Origin: Microbacterium sp. LWH13-1.2
Lineage (GTDB): Bacteria > Actinomycetota > Actinomycetes > Actinomycetales > Microbacteriaceae
Assembly (NCBI RefSeq): GCF_038397735.1
Contig: NZ_CP151635.1
Span: 2,108,001-2,172,000, forward strand
DNA: 64,000 bases
Direction: 5' to 3'
Both the position numbers and the translations under genes were made by a program. Shown piece by piece: positions 35,516-44,106 of the stretch (position 1 is the stretch's first letter; every line of letters begins with the position of its first letter). The notes below the pieces were generated by a model. The model saw nothing but the letters and a program-made list of their open reading frames with translations. It searched no databases and was not told the origin of the DNA.

Positions 35516-35740
35516 TCACGTTTTCGCGGGCCGTGGCAAGAGCCGCGCGATGTCGATAGAGAGGGCGTCGGCGATCTCGGCCAGGTCCGTGACCGTGAAG
35601 TCGAGCTGCATCGCCAGTTGCTTCTGCAACACGTGCAGGGCGATCCCCGTCTGTTGGGAGAGCCAGGGGATGGTTCGGCCCGCACCCAGGAGTTCGGCTC
35701 TCACGGTCAGTGCCACCGCTCGTCGCAGATCTGTCGTCAC
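35516..35740 (-). CDS. Small XRE-type helix-turn-helix regulator
   Basis: 74 residues: TTDLRRAVALTVRAELLGAG, then WLSQQTGIALHVLQKQLAMQ as HTH and FTVTDLAEIADALSIDIARLLP as the last helices of a Cro/C1-type domain; nothing else is present. The start GTG 35740 is chosen because TACTGT (35747-35752) lies 6 nt upstream; an ATG further up would lack any signal. Divergent from a second XRE gene followed by an ImmA-type protease gene. It may be the antagonist or autorepressor of that pair. Confidence 0.75.
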   Translation of the reverse strand: MTTDLRRAVALTVRAELLGAGRTIPWLSQQTGIALHVLQKQLAMQLDFTVTDLAEIADALSIDIARLLPRPAKT

Positions 35741-35746
35741 TTGTAG

Positions 35747-35827
35747 ACAGTAGCGCCGCACATGACGCGCGGCAAGGCCTTCACGCACCAGTATGACGGC
35801 ATCCTGGCTTCATCCCGGTGCTATCGT
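35747..35827. promoter_or_regulatory. Divergent promoter region of two XRE genes
   Basis: Contains TACTGT at 35747-35752 (minus strand, 6 nt before GTG 35740) and TATCGT at 35822-35827 (plus strand, 7 nt before GTG 35835). CTGTC and GACAG half-sites flank the minus-strand start (35731-35750), a possible operator. Both transcripts would be leaderless. Confidence 0.5.
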
Positions 35828-35834
35828 GACTCAC

Positions 35835-36212
35835 GTGAAGACACCGGGCGAGCAGTACAACGCGGCCGTCGGGCGCCAGCTCCGCGGTGAGATCGGCATC
35901 GCGGGCAGCAGCATCGCGGCGATGGCGCGCGAGATCGGCATCGCCCGCAGCGCCCTCGACAACTACGTCACGGGCAAACGATCCATTCCGATCCCGGTGC
36001 TCTACGCCGTCAGCGCGTCGCTCGATCTCGAGCCGCACCTCGTCCTCAGCCGCGCCGAGGAACGACTGCGCGCCGAGGGCGGTCTCCACACCGCGACCGT
36101 CACGCCTCTCCGCCCCCGCACCGATGTCCGCGGCCGGCGCGAAGATGAGGCCGAGGTGGCATTCGACTCGCCCCTCGCGCACGACGACGACACCGACGAT
36201 CTCTACGACTGA
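35835..36212 (+). CDS. XRE-type helix-turn-helix regulator
   Basis: 125 residues from GTG 35835. KTPGEQYNAAVGRQLRGEIG opens it; SSIAAMAREIGIARSALDNYVTGKR is the HTH; IPVLYAVSASLDLEPHLVLSRAEERL ends the Cro/C1-type domain. An acidic tail (DDDTDDLYD) finishes it. GTG 35826 and ATG 35793 are longer in-frame alternatives; TATCGT 7 nt upstream favours 35835. The next gene encodes an HELAH metallopeptidase, so this is probably an ImmR-like repressor cleaved or controlled by its partner. Confidence 0.82.
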   Translation: MKTPGEQYNAAVGRQLRGEIGIAGSSIAAMAREIGIARSALDNYVTGKRSIPIPVLYAVSASLDLEPHLVLSRAEERLRAEGGLHTATVTPLRPRTDVRGRREDEAEVAFDSPLAHDDDTDDLYD

Positions 36213-36235
36213 CGATCCGGCGAAGAGGGGGCCTC

Positions 36236-36676
36236 ATGGAGAACCTCCTCCGCCTGCTCGAAGAGAACGGGCTGCACCTGGTCGAGCGCTCCGGCCGCAC
36301 TTATGGCGGCTACGAGCCGCGCACCGCCACGATCCGAGTGACCCCGGGGCTGAGCCTGCGCGCGACCTGCAGCGTGCTCGCGCATGAGCTCGCGCACGCG
36401 ATGCTCGGTCATACCCCGACGGCAGATGCCGCCGCGCGCGATCGTCAGGAGCGACGCGCCGACGAGTGGGCTGCACGCCTGCTGATCACCCCCGCAGCGT
36501 ACGCCGCGGCAGAGAAGGCCCGAGGCCCGCACCCCGCCAGCCTCGCCTTCGACCTGGGTGTGACGGTCGAGATCGTGATCGCCTACCAGCGGCTGCTCCG
36601 GAGGGTCGGCGATGCCACCTACGTCGGGGCGCGGATGGGCAGAGGTCAGTGGGAGCATCGGCTGCCGAGCCCCTGA
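36236..36676 (+). CDS. ImmA/IrrE-type metallopeptidase
   Basis: 146 residues. The zinc motif VLAHELAHAMLGH (HExxH, about residues 50-62) followed by RQERRADEWAARLLI (third ligand Glu) defines the ImmA/IrrE (DUF955) family. These proteases cleave XRE-type repressors, such as ImmR in ICEBs1 or DdrO in Deinococcus, to induce genes after damage. Located 23 nt after an XRE gene, it forms a classical ImmR/ImmA pair. No integrase or phage genes lie nearby, so a chromosomal stress switch is as likely as a mobile-element remnant. Confidence 0.9.
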   Translation: MENLLRLLEENGLHLVERSGRTYGGYEPRTATIRVTPGLSLRATCSVLAHELAHAMLGHTPTADAAARDRQERRADEWAARLLITPAAYAAAEKARGPHPASLAFDLGVTVEIVIAYQRLLRRVGDATYVGARMGRGQWEHRLPSP

Positions 36677-36711
36677 CACTCCCCCGGTCTCGCCGCTGGT
36701 TGAATGACAGC

Positions 36712-37314
36712 ATGACGTTCCGCACCGCGCCGGCCCCGATCACCCTCACCGGGCGCCTCGTCGAGCTCCGCCCGCTCGAGGCCACCCACTACGACGGGCT
36801 CCTCGACGCCCTTCTCGAAGGAGACCTGTGGAAGAACGCGTGGTACACGTCCGTTCCCTCACCGGATGGTCTCGCCGCCGAGATCGATCGCCGGATCGGC
36901 CTCGTCGACAGCGGAGGGATGATCCCCTTCACCGCGTTCGACCCGTCCGGCCGCATCCTCGGCCTGACGTCGTACTACGACATCGATGCAGATACCCCGC
37001 GGCTGCACATCGGCTACACCTGGAATCGCCCCTCTGCGCACGGCACCGGCACGAATGCGGAGTCCAAGCTGCTGCTGCTCCGCCACGCGTTCGAGGAGCT
37101 CGGGGTCTTCCGTGTGGGACTGACCACGCAGTGGATGAACTTCCAGTCGCGAGCCGCGATCGAGAGGCTCGGAGCGAAACAGGACGGGGTCATGCGCGCG
37201 ATGAGCCGCTACCGCAACGGTGCTCTGCGCGACAGCGTCGAGTTCTCGATCATCGAGCCCGAATGGCCCGCGGTGAAGGCGAACCTCGAGATGAGACTCG
37301 CCAAGCGGAGCTGA
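36712..37314 (+). CDS. GNAT-family N-acetyltransferase (RimJ/RimL-like)
   Basis: 200 residues. ITLTGRLVELRPLEATHYDGL opens the fold; LGLTSYYDIDADTPRLHIGYTW holds beta-4; the acetyl-CoA loop region reads SAHGTGTNAESKLLLLRHAFEELGVFRV, and FQSRAAIERLGAKQDGVMR completes the RimJ/RimL-type fold. It probably acetylates a protein or small-molecule amine. ATG 36712 has TTGAAT 6 nt upstream (36700-36705), a relaxed -10 match. Substrate unknown. Confidence 0.88.
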   Translation: MTFRTAPAPITLTGRLVELRPLEATHYDGLLDALLEGDLWKNAWYTSVPSPDGLAAEIDRRIGLVDSGGMIPFTAFDPSGRILGLTSYYDIDADTPRLHIGYTWNRPSAHGTGTNAESKLLLLRHAFEELGVFRVGLTTQWMNFQSRAAIERLGAKQDGVMRAMSRYRNGALRDSVEFSIIEPEWPAVKANLEMRLAKRS

Positions 37315-37336
37315 GAGTTCCGGCGGGCGACGTCGA

Positions 37337-37540
37337 CTACTCGGTGGGGTTGCCCGACCAGTTGTCCTTGCGGCGGGTGGCCGACCCGCGCTGGCGCATC
37401 ATGAAAGCCAGCGACAGGCTGGTGATGAGGAGCCCGGCGACGAAGACGATCGCCTGGAAGTCCTCCAGCGACTGAGCGAACCCCATGAGCCAGATGCCTC
37501 CGAGGAAGAGGATCATGAAGAAGATGAAGCTGAGGATCAC
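37337..37540 (-). CDS. Small two-helix membrane protein
   Basis: 67 residues with two hydrophobic helices (LSFIFFMILFLGGIWLMGFA and AIVFVAGLLITSLSLAFMM), then a basic, polar end. No family recognised. I choose GTG 37540 because AGGAGA lies 4 nt upstream; ATG 37567 in frame has no ribosome site. Convergent with the acetyltransferase gene. Confidence 0.65.
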   Translation of the reverse strand: MILSFIFFMILFLGGIWLMGFAQSLEDFQAIVFVAGLLITSLSLAFMMRQRGSATRRKDNWSGNPTE

Positions 37541-37645
37541 GGGGTCTCCTGTCGTAACGGCCGTCATCCAGGATACCGTCTAGCGCAGACGCCCCGGTGA
37601 CGGAACCCCCTGGGGGATCCGCGGCGATGGTGGTTTCGTGCAGAC
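37541..37645. promoter_or_regulatory. Divergent spacer with short hairpin
   Basis: It holds the ribosome site of the small membrane protein, a short GC hairpin (GGAACCCCCTGGGGGATCC, about 37602-37620), and TTTCGT (37634-37639) 6 nt before ATG 37646. Nothing else recognised. Confidence 0.35.
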
Positions 37646-38257
37646 ATGACTGCACAACTGACCGCCCTTGCCATCTCCTGCACCCTGAAGCCCTCCCCCG
37701 CGGACTCGAGCACCGACCTGCTCGGGTCGCAGATCCTCACAGCCCTCGGCGAGCACGGCGTCTCGGGAGAGATCGTACGAGCCGTCGATCACGTGATCAG
37801 CCCCGGCGTCGAGGCCGACATGGGCGGGGACGACCAGTGGCCGACGCTGCGCGAGAAGGTGCATGCCGCCGACATCCTCGTGCTCCTCACCCCGACCTGG
37901 ATGGGGCAGCACTCGAGTGTCGCTCAGCGCGTGCTCGAACGGCTCGATGCCGAGCTGAGCGAGACGGATGATGCGGGCAGGCCGATCCTGTTCGACAAGG
38001 TCGCGATCGCCGGCGTCGTGGGCAATGAGGACGGCGCGCACCATATCGCCGCGATCCTGTTCCAGTCGCTGAACGACATCGGCTACTCCGTGCCCGCGCA
38101 GGGGTCGGTCTACTGGAACGGCGAGGCGATGCAGACCGTCGACTACAAGGATCTCGACGAGACGCCCGAGAAGGTCGCCGAGGCCACGACCACGGCTGCC
38201 CGCAACGCCGCTCAGCTCGCCCGACTGCTCAAGGCCGACGGGTATCCGGCCGAGTGA
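37646..38257 (+). CDS. Flavodoxin-family NAD(P)H-dependent oxidoreductase
   Basis: 203 residues. ALAISCTLKPSPADSSTDLLG is the FMN-phosphate loop, ILVLLTPTWMGQHSSVAQRVLERLD the second flavin segment, and VAIAGVVGNEDGAHHIAAILFQSLNDIGY the third. It belongs to the flavodoxin/NADPH-dependent FMN reductase superfamily and presumably reduces quinones, flavins or metal ions. It is single-gene by context, its stop 1 nt from the convergent neighbour. Substrate unknown. Confidence 0.85.
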   Translation: MTAQLTALAISCTLKPSPADSSTDLLGSQILTALGEHGVSGEIVRAVDHVISPGVEADMGGDDQWPTLREKVHAADILVLLTPTWMGQHSSVAQRVLERLDAELSETDDAGRPILFDKVAIAGVVGNEDGAHHIAAILFQSLNDIGYSVPAQGSVYWNGEAMQTVDYKDLDETPEKVAEATTTAARNAAQLARLLKADGYPAE

Positions 38258-38258
38258 C

Positions 38259-38591
38259 TCAGGACTTCGGTGCACTCCCGTCGGCGATCTTCGCCTGCAC
38301 GTAATCATCGATCACGAGCTCCCCGGTCGCGTTGAGGGCGTGCATGATCTCTTCGACGCGCGGCTTCTGGATGGCCTGGGGCTCAGCTGAGCTGAAGAGG
38401 AACTGCAGGGGGATCGCCGGGTGGATCCATACCGTGACGCGTCCCGGGTCGCCGCCCTCGGGAGGAAGCCAGGTCATCATGAAGCTCTCCTGGCGGCGCA
38501 GCTTCGTCCCCACGATGACCTTCAGGTGAGCGAGCGTCTCGTCGTCGATCAGTATCGGCTCCGATGTGCCGTCATACCGCAGTCTTCCCAT
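38259..38591 (-). CDS. Conserved Microbacteriaceae-type small protein (DUF7882-like)
   Basis: 110 residues: MGRLRYDGTSEPILIDDETLAHLKVIVGTKLRRQESFMM, then a beta-rich middle and VIDDYVQAKIADGSAP at the end. This pattern matches a small family found repeatedly in Microbacteriaceae, sometimes labelled ATP-dependent DNA ligase although it has no ligase motif (no KxDG). ATG 38591 lies 7 nt after TACGGT (38599-38604), which argues against the longer in-frame start at 38642. Function unknown. Confidence 0.75.
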   Translation of the reverse strand: MGRLRYDGTSEPILIDDETLAHLKVIVGTKLRRQESFMMTWLPPEGGDPGRVTVWIHPAIPLQFLFSSAEPQAIQKPRVEEIMHALNATGELVIDDYVQAKIADGSAPKS

Positions 38592-38638
38592 GAAAGAAAC
38601 CGTACCTCGTGCGCGCACTCCGGCGTGCACGCGCGAGG

Positions 38639-39661
38639 TCACCGGGCTCTGCGGAACGTCACGACCTCGTCACGACGAGATCGCTCAGCGGTGAGTCCCG
38701 CGAGCTCGAGCCGACGGAACACGCGACGGGGCAGCGCGGGGAGCTCCGCCGCGCGGCCTGCCGCAGGCTTCGCGAGCCCGACGATGAGGGAGAGGTCGGC
38801 GCCGAGGCCCTCGACCTCCACCCGCGCGTAATCGCTGCGCGTCCGCCAGACGAGCGTCTGAAGGTCGGAGTAGGGGATGCGATGGCGCGACGAGCCGACG
38901 CGGATCCTCAGCTCGTCATTGCCGAACGCGAGCGTGCACCACAGGGTCCGCCGTCGCAGAGCCGCCCTGAGCAGGAGATACACCGGAAGCCCGACGACGA
39001 CGCCCATCACGATGATCGCGATACGGGGGCCCATGGACATCACGGCGTCGTCGAACGCGATCAGCAGGGCGGTTCCCGCGAGGCCGACGACCACGACGAC
39101 TCCGATGATCCCGAGGGTCAGCGAGCGCATCCGCAGGTCGAGCGCCGGGAACTCGACTCGTGATCCGTCGCCGGCGTCCTCCCGCTGCCACTCAGGTGGC
39201 GTGGGCGCCGGCCGCTTCGCGTCCCGACGCCGGAACAGATCGGTGATCCGTGAGAGCAGCCCGAGCCAGATCCATGCGGTGGCAGGGGCCGCCGCGATCT
39301 GGAGCACCACGATCACCGCCCGCGCGCCTTCGGGAAGGCCTTCGAGAAGGTCGTCGCCGCCGAACTCGATGACGAAGATCATGAGCGCGGTCAGCACCGC
39401 TGCCACGCCGAGCTCCAGCACGACGCCGTTGCGCGCGGGTCGCATCTCCATGGTCGCGTTCACGAAGGAGAATGCGAGGCTCCACCCTCCGATGAGCATC
39501 AGGAGGAAAGAGAGGAAGCCGAGATCGTCGCCCGCGAGCGTCCAGCCGATCGCGGCGGCGAGCAGGACGAGCCCGACGATCAGCGGATATCGCACGAATC
39601 GGCGGGTGACGGTCGCCCTGATCCGCCGGTCTGCGGTGGTTTCGGGGGCCGCGTCGGTCAT
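38639..39661 (-). CDS. Membrane protein of unknown function
   Basis: 340 residues. At least six hydrophobic segments: [64 protein letters not shown] region, [21 protein letters not shown] and [20 protein letters not shown]. The cytoplasmic C-terminus ([34 protein letters not shown]) resembles a PH-like domain of bacterial membrane proteins. TAGGAT (39669-39674) lies 7 nt before ATG 39661. Divergent from pgi. No function can be assigned. Confidence 0.78.
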   Translation of the reverse strand: MTDAAPETTADRRIRATVTRRFVRYPLIVGLVLLAAAIGWTLAGDDLGFLSFLLMLIGGWSLAFSFVNATMEMRPARNGVVLELGVAAVLTALMIFVIEFGGDDLLEGLPEGARAVIVVLQIAAAPATAWIWLGLLSRITDLFRRRDAKRPAPTPPEWQREDAGDGSRVEFPALDLRMRSLTLGIIGVVVVVGLAGTALLIAFDDAVMSMGPRIAIIVMGVVVGLPVYLLLRAALRRRTLWCTLAFGNDELRIRVGSSRHRIPYSDLQTLVWRTRSDYARVEVEGLGADLSLIVGLAKPAAGRAAELPALPRRVFRRLELAGLTAERSRRDEVVTFRRAR

Positions 39662-39733
39662 CGCAGCAATCCTAGAGCGAGCCCGGGCGTCATCACGGGC
39701 TCATCGGGTCGCCCGTCGCAGTACCGTGGATCC

Positions 39734-41413
39734 ATGACCGCTCCTGTTGATCCGACACTCACTCCCGCCTGGTCCGAGCTCGCAGCGCTCCGCGAGTCGA
39801 TCAGCGCCGATCTGCGCGGGTGGTTCGCCGCCGACGCCGATCGCGCAGAGCGCTTCTCGTTCCCGCTCGCCGATCTGCACGTCGACCTGTCGAAGAACCT
39901 CGTCACCGACGAGGTTCTCGCAGCGCTGGTGCACCTCGCAGAGCAGACCGGCGTGGCCGAACGCTACGCGGCGATGCTCGAGGGCGCCCACCTCAACACG
40001 TCCGAGGACCGCGCCGTGCTGCACACGGCGCTCCGCCGCCCGGCAGAGGCCTCCCCCGCCCTGGTCGTCGACGGCCAGAACGTGGATGCCGACGTGCAGT
40101 CGGTGCTCGATGCACTGAGCGCGTTCGCGACACGGGTCCGCGCGGGCGAGTGGCTCGGGGTCACCGGCAAGAAGGTCACCCACGTCGTCAACATCGGCAT
40201 CGGCGGCTCCGACCTCGGCCCGGTGATGGTCTATGAAGCTCTGAAGCCCTATGCGGATGCCGGCATCGAGGCACGGTTCGTCTCGAACATCGACCCCACC
40301 GACCTCGCCCAGAAGACGGCGGATCTCGACCCCGAGACCACGCTGTTCATCGTCGCCTCGAAGACGTTCACGACACTCGAGACGCTCACCAACGCCCGCC
40401 TGGCGCGCGACTGGCTGTGGGCCGGCCTCACGACATCCGGCGCGATCTCCGATGATGACGATGCCCGTACCGACGCGGTGGCGCACCATTTCGTGGCCGT
40501 GTCGACCGCGCTCGACAAGGTCGCCGCGTTCGGCATCGACCCCGCCAACGCCTTCGGGTTCTGGGACTGGGTGGGCGGTCGGTATTCGGTCGACTCCGCG
40601 ATCGGCCTGTCGCTCGCCATCGCTCTCGGCCCCGACACGTTCCGCGACCTCCTTTCCGGATTCCACGCCGTCGACGAGCATGTGCGCACCACTCCGCTCG
40701 AGCGCAATGTGCCGATCCTGATGGGCCTGCTCAACGTCTGGTACGTGAACTTCCACGGTGCGCAGTCGCACGCGGTACTGCCCTATGCGCAGCAGCTGAG
40801 CCGGTTCCCCGCGTACCTGCAGCAGCTCACGATGGAGTCCAACGGCAAGTCCGTCCGCTGGGACGGCACGCCCGTCACGACCGACACGGGTGAGGTCTTC
40901 TGGGGCGAGCCCGGCACCAACGGACAGCACGCGTTCTACCAGCTCATCCACCAGGGCACGCGGCTGATCCCCGCCGACTTCATCGCCTTCGTGAACCCGG
41001 CGTATCCGCTCAGCGACGGCGGCCAGGACGTGCACGAGCTCTTCCTCGCGAACTTCCTCGCCCAGACGAAGGCGCTCGCGTTCGGCAAGACCCCCGAGGA
41101 GGTCGAGGCCGAGGGCACCACGGGTGCTCTCGTCGCCGCCCGCACGTTCGCCGGCAACCGACCGACGACGTCGATCTTCGCGCCCGCTCTGACGCCGCAG
41201 GTGCTCGGTCAGCTCATCGCCCTCTACGAGCACATCACGTTCACCCAGGGCACGATCTGGGGCATCAACTCGTTCGACCAGTGGGGCGTCGAACTCGGCA
41301 AGCAGCTCGCGATGCAGATCGCCCCCGCGATCGGCGGCGACGAGTCGGCGATCGAGGCGCAGGACGCCTCGACCAAGGCTCTTCTCGCCTACTACCGGAC
41401 GAACCGCAAGTAA
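39734..41413 (+). CDS. pgi: Glucose-6-phosphate isomerase
   Basis: 559 residues, the normal Pgi length. [15 protein letters not shown] is the sugar-phosphate loop, [15 protein letters not shown] the phosphate-binding motif, [10 protein letters not shown] the C-terminal signature, and [20 protein letters not shown] holds the catalytic His region. It interconverts glucose-6-phosphate and fructose-6-phosphate. TACCGT (39722-39727) lies exactly 6 nt before ATG 39734, a leaderless candidate. A terminator hairpin follows. Confidence 0.97.
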   Translation: MTAPVDPTLTPAWSELAALRESISADLRGWFAADADRAERFSFPLADLHVDLSKNLVTDEVLAALVHLAEQTGVAERYAAMLEGAHLNTSEDRAVLHTALRRPAEASPALVVDGQNVDADVQSVLDALSAFATRVRAGEWLGVTGKKVTHVVNIGIGGSDLGPVMVYEALKPYADAGIEARFVSNIDPTDLAQKTADLDPETTLFIVASKTFTTLETLTNARLARDWLWAGLTTSGAISDDDDARTDAVAHHFVAVSTALDKVAAFGIDPANAFGFWDWVGGRYSVDSAIGLSLAIALGPDTFRDLLSGFHAVDEHVRTTPLERNVPILMGLLNVWYVNFHGAQSHAVLPYAQQLSRFPAYLQQLTMESNGKSVRWDGTPVTTDTGEVFWGEPGTNGQHAFYQLIHQGTRLIPADFIAFVNPAYPLSDGGQDVHELFLANFLAQTKALAFGKTPEEVEAEGTTGALVAARTFAGNRPTTSIFAPALTPQVLGQLIALYEHITFTQGTIWGINSFDQWGVELGKQLAMQIAPAIGGDESAIEAQDASTKALLAYYRTNRK

Positions 41414-41430
41414 TCGAGCCGCAGATGAAG

Positions 41431-41464
41431 AAAGCCCCTCCGTGCTCGCGCTCGGAGGGGCTTC
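41431..41464 (+). terminator. Terminator hairpin after pgi
   Basis: AAGCCCCTCCG (41432-41442) pairs perfectly with CGGAGGGGCTT (41453-41463) around a 10-nt loop, followed by CTTCGTCTG. It separates pgi from the oppositely oriented tRNA. Confidence 0.85.
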
Positions 41465-41472
41465 TTCGTCTG

Positions 41473-41545
41473 TGGACCTAAGGGGATTCGAACCCCTGAC
41501 CTCCTCGATGCGAACGAGGCGCGCTACCAACTGCGCCATAGGCCC
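41473..41545 (-). tRNA. tRNA-Ala (anticodon CGC)
   Basis: 73-nt cloverleaf on the minus strand. Anticodon stem CCTCG/CGAGG encloses loop TTCGCAT with anticodon CGC, reading GCG. The T loop is GGGGTTCGAATCCCC. The acceptor GGGCCTA/TAGGTCC contains the G3-U70 wobble pair that identifies alanine tRNAs; discriminator A73. No CCA is encoded. Confidence 0.96.
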
Positions 41546-41594
41546 TGACGTCTTCTACGCTATCACGCCGGAAGAGGTGCCCGTGTCGTTGAGA

Positions 41595-42440
41595 TCAGCC
41601 TGCTGCGCGCTTCGCGAGCAGGTCACGCACGTGCGCCTCGATCTCGGCGTCGTCGACATAACCCATCTTCGCGAAGGGCGACACGGCTGCCGGGATCTGC
41701 ACGGGCGTCGCGGGCGCCATCCGCTCGGCGCGTTCACGCAGCTCCGCGAGACGGGCGGCCGTACGGCGCTCCTCCTGCGCATCCATCTCGGCCCGCGCGA
41801 CCTGCGCGCGCGACCCCGCGACCGAGACCAACGGCTCGGGAAGCGGACGCGGCGTCCAGGTGGCACGTCCCTGATCGTGCAGCTTCGGTTCGACGCGGGC
41901 GATGGGCTGCTCGATCGGAGCGACCGATCGGCGAGCGGCCCGAGCCGCGACCGACGCCATGCGCTGAAGAGCGAATCCGCCGGCCAGCACTGTCGCGCCA
42001 CCGAGCCAGAGAAGAAGTTGAGCCTGGGTCGCGATGAGCTGCCACACGCCGAGTCCCGTGAGAGCGAGCCCCAGGAGAAGCGCGGAGGTCGCGACGATGC
42101 GCACCCGTCGGCGCGCACGCGCCTGGCGGACGACCGGATCGGCCCTGGCGGCCGCGAGCTCCTCGCGAAGAAGGGTGAGCTCGGCGGCCTCTTTCTCGGA
42201 CTGCACCCGCTTCGCGAGCTTCTGCTGCGCGAGCGCCGTTCGAGCATTCAGTTCGAGGCGCACCTCGCCGGGCGTCTCGCTGGTCTCAGCCAGCACACGC
42301 AGTGCCTGGTTCAGGCGGACGGCGTTGCGCTCAGCGGCGTCGTACTGGAAACGGCCGCGCCACGAGGGCAGCAGATAGAGCATCCACAGGAGCACGGCGA
42401 CGAGGACTATCACTCCCCCGCTCAGCACCGGCCCGTCCAT
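41595..42440 (-). CDS. Actinobacterial membrane protein of unknown function
   Basis: 281 residues. N-terminal helix GGVIVLVAVLLWMLYLLPSW, then a charged, helical segment (QYDAAERNAVRLNQALRVL onward), two close membrane helices (VRIVATSALLLGLALTGLGVW and LLLWLGGATVLAGGFALQRM) and a long cytoplasmic tail with predicted coiled coil (RTAARLAELRERAERM). This layout is common in actinobacterial proteins of unknown function. The start ATG 42440 lies 7 nt after TACCGT (42448-42453); a longer frame from 42587 has no start signal. Confidence 0.75.
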   Translation of the reverse strand: MDGPVLSGGVIVLVAVLLWMLYLLPSWRGRFQYDAAERNAVRLNQALRVLAETSETPGEVRLELNARTALAQQKLAKRVQSEKEAAELTLLREELAAARADPVVRQARARRRVRIVATSALLLGLALTGLGVWQLIATQAQLLLWLGGATVLAGGFALQRMASVAARAARRSVAPIEQPIARVEPKLHDQGRATWTPRPLPEPLVSVAGSRAQVARAEMDAQEERRTAARLAELRERAERMAPATPVQIPAAVSPFAKMGYVDDAEIEAHVRDLLAKRAAG

Positions 42441-42520
42441 GTCGACAACGGTACGGGAACATCGCTGTTCACGCGGCTCAGTCCGGGCGTGTGTCGCGAC
42501 GAGTTCGGCGTGTCGCGCCT

Positions 42521-43150
42521 TCAGATCGCGAGTCGGTCCGACGGAGGGATCGTCGCGGCATCCGGGGGGACCTGACCGTTGAGCCATCGCGCCAGCACGC
42601 CCTGGGGAACATCCTCCCGCGTGAGAGCGAAAGCGTAGTGGTCGCGCCAGTCGCCGTCGATGTGGATGTAGCGCCGACGAAGCCCCTCATAGCGGAAGCC
42701 GAGCTTCTGCACGACGCGCAGACTCGCCGCGTTCTCGGGGCGGATGCAGATCTCCATCCGATGCAGCGCGTACTCGGTGAAGCACGCGTCCGTCGCCAGC
42801 GCGACCGCCGTCGGCGTGATGCCCTTGCCCGCGAATCGCTCGCTCACCCAATAGCCGATGGTCGCCGAGCAGAGCGACCCCCTGGCCACTCCCCACACGT
42901 TGAGCTGACCGGCGACCTCCCCGTCGTACTCCATGACGAACGGGTAGCCCTGACCGTCTCGGTACTGCTGGAGCAGACGGCGGATGCTGAGTCGCATGTC
43001 GAACGACACCGATCCGTACGGGACGGTGGCCTCCCAGGGCTGCAGCCACGAGCGGTTGCTCAGCAGCTCATGCTGCAGCGGCCTGGCGTCACGAGACCGC
43101 ACGAGACGCAGCTCGATCGGACCGTGCCTCATTCCCGTCGCCTGATCCAT
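42521..43150 (-). CDS. Ribosomal-protein-type N-acetyltransferase (RimJ/RimL-like GNAT)
   Basis: 209 residues. IELRLVRSRDARPLQHELLSN opens it; GQLNVWGVARGSLCSATIGYWV and ERFAGKGITPTAVALATDA hold beta-4 and the acetyl-CoA loop; RMEICIRPENAASLRVVQKLGFRYEGLRRRYIHIDGDWRDHYAFAL is the standard RimJ end. It acetylates an N-terminal residue of a protein, probably ribosomal, by analogy. ATG 43132 is an alternative start. It lies 27 nt after galU and may share its transcript. Confidence 0.88.
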   Translation of the reverse strand: MDQATGMRHGPIELRLVRSRDARPLQHELLSNRSWLQPWEATVPYGSVSFDMRLSIRRLLQQYRDGQGYPFVMEYDGEVAGQLNVWGVARGSLCSATIGYWVSERFAGKGITPTAVALATDACFTEYALHRMEICIRPENAASLRVVQKLGFRYEGLRRRYIHIDGDWRDHYAFALTREDVPQGVLARWLNGQVPPDAATIPPSDRLAI

Positions 43151-43177
43151 CCGAGCGCTCCGACGCCGCGAGGACGC

Positions 43178-44065
43178 CTAGAGGCGCTCCGCGAACTCCT
43201 TCAGCCACGGCCGCAGCTCGGGGCCGAGATCCTCGCGGTCGGAGGCGAGCTGGACGATCGCCTTGATGTAGTCGACGCGGTCACCGGTGTCGTACCGGCG
43301 TCCGCGGAAGATCACGCCGACGACGCCGGGGCCCTCGGGCCGAGTCGCCAGCTCCTGCAGAGCATCCGTGAGCTGGATCTCGCCGCCCTTGCCGGGCTCG
43401 GTGCGCTCGAGCACGTCGAAGATCGATGCCGGCAGGACATACCGGCCGATGATCGCGAGGTTCGAGGGTGCATCCTCCTGCGCGGGCTTCTCGACGAGGC
43501 CCGTCACGCGCACGGAGTCGGATCCGTCGATCTCCTCGACGGCCGCGGCGCCGTACATGTGGATGTTCGAAGGATCGACCTCCATGAGGGCGATGACGGC
43601 GGCGCCGCTGCGCTCGTGCTCCGCGATCATCTCGGTGAGCAGCGGATCCCGCTCGTCGATGAGATCGTCACCGAGCAGCACGGCGAACGAGCTGTCTCCG
43701 ACGTGTGTGCGCGCTCGGAGGACCGCATGACCGAGACCCTTGGGCTCACCCTGGCGGACGAAGTGGATGTCGGCGAGATCGCTCGACCGCACGACCCGCT
43801 CGAGACGTCCGGTGTCGCCCTTCTCCATGAGTTTGACCTCGAGCTCGGGAACCGAGTCGAAGTGGTTCGAGATGGCGTTCTTGTTGCGGCCGATGATGAC
43901 GAGGATGTCCTCGATCCCGGCGCTCGCAGCTTCTTCGACGACGTACTGGATGGCCGGCTTGTCGACGACCGGCAGCATCTCCTTCGGCATCGCCTTCGTC
44001 GCCGGCAGGAATCGCGTCCCCAGTCCTGCGGCGGGAATGACAGCCTTCATCTTCTGGGTACCCAT
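43178..44065 (-). CDS. galU: UTP--glucose-1-phosphate uridylyltransferase
   Basis: 295 residues. KAVIPAAGLGTRFLPATKAMPKEMLPVVDKPAIQYVVEEA is the nucleotide-binding N-terminus of bacterial UGPases; FVRQGEPKGLGHAVL and LVEKPAQEDAPSNLAIIGRY are further blocks. It makes UDP-glucose for glycan and lipid synthesis. Of the in-frame ATGs at 44071 (GTG/ATG context), 44065 and 44050, I choose 44065 because TAGGCT (44072-44077) lies exactly 6 nt upstream. Divergent from the cycloligase gene. Confidence 0.95.
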   Translation of the reverse strand: MGTQKMKAVIPAAGLGTRFLPATKAMPKEMLPVVDKPAIQYVVEEAASAGIEDILVIIGRNKNAISNHFDSVPELEVKLMEKGDTGRLERVVRSSDLADIHFVRQGEPKGLGHAVLRARTHVGDSSFAVLLGDDLIDERDPLLTEMIAEHERSGAAVIALMEVDPSNIHMYGAAAVEEIDGSDSVRVTGLVEKPAQEDAPSNLAIIGRYVLPASIFDVLERTEPGKGGEIQLTDALQELATRPEGPGVVGVIFRGRRYDTGDRVDYIKAIVQLASDREDLGPELRPWLKEFAERL

Positions 44066-44106
44066 CTTCACAGCCTAGTGGGGATGCCCGCCGTAGACTC
44101 GGAGGC

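Noticed and set aside
35448..36711. Prophage or integrative element around the XRE/ImmA genes
   Set aside because: No integrase, excisionase, terminase or flanking direct repeat was seen; base composition matches the neighbours.
38259..38642. Longer start for the DUF7882-like protein, and a ligase label
   Set aside because: TACGGT lies 7 nt before ATG 38591 and the extra N-terminus is unlike the family. No KxDG or other ligase motif is present.
41595..42587. Longer start for the membrane protein at 42587
   Set aside because: The added residues are low-complexity and lie upstream of TACCGT, which points to ATG 42440.
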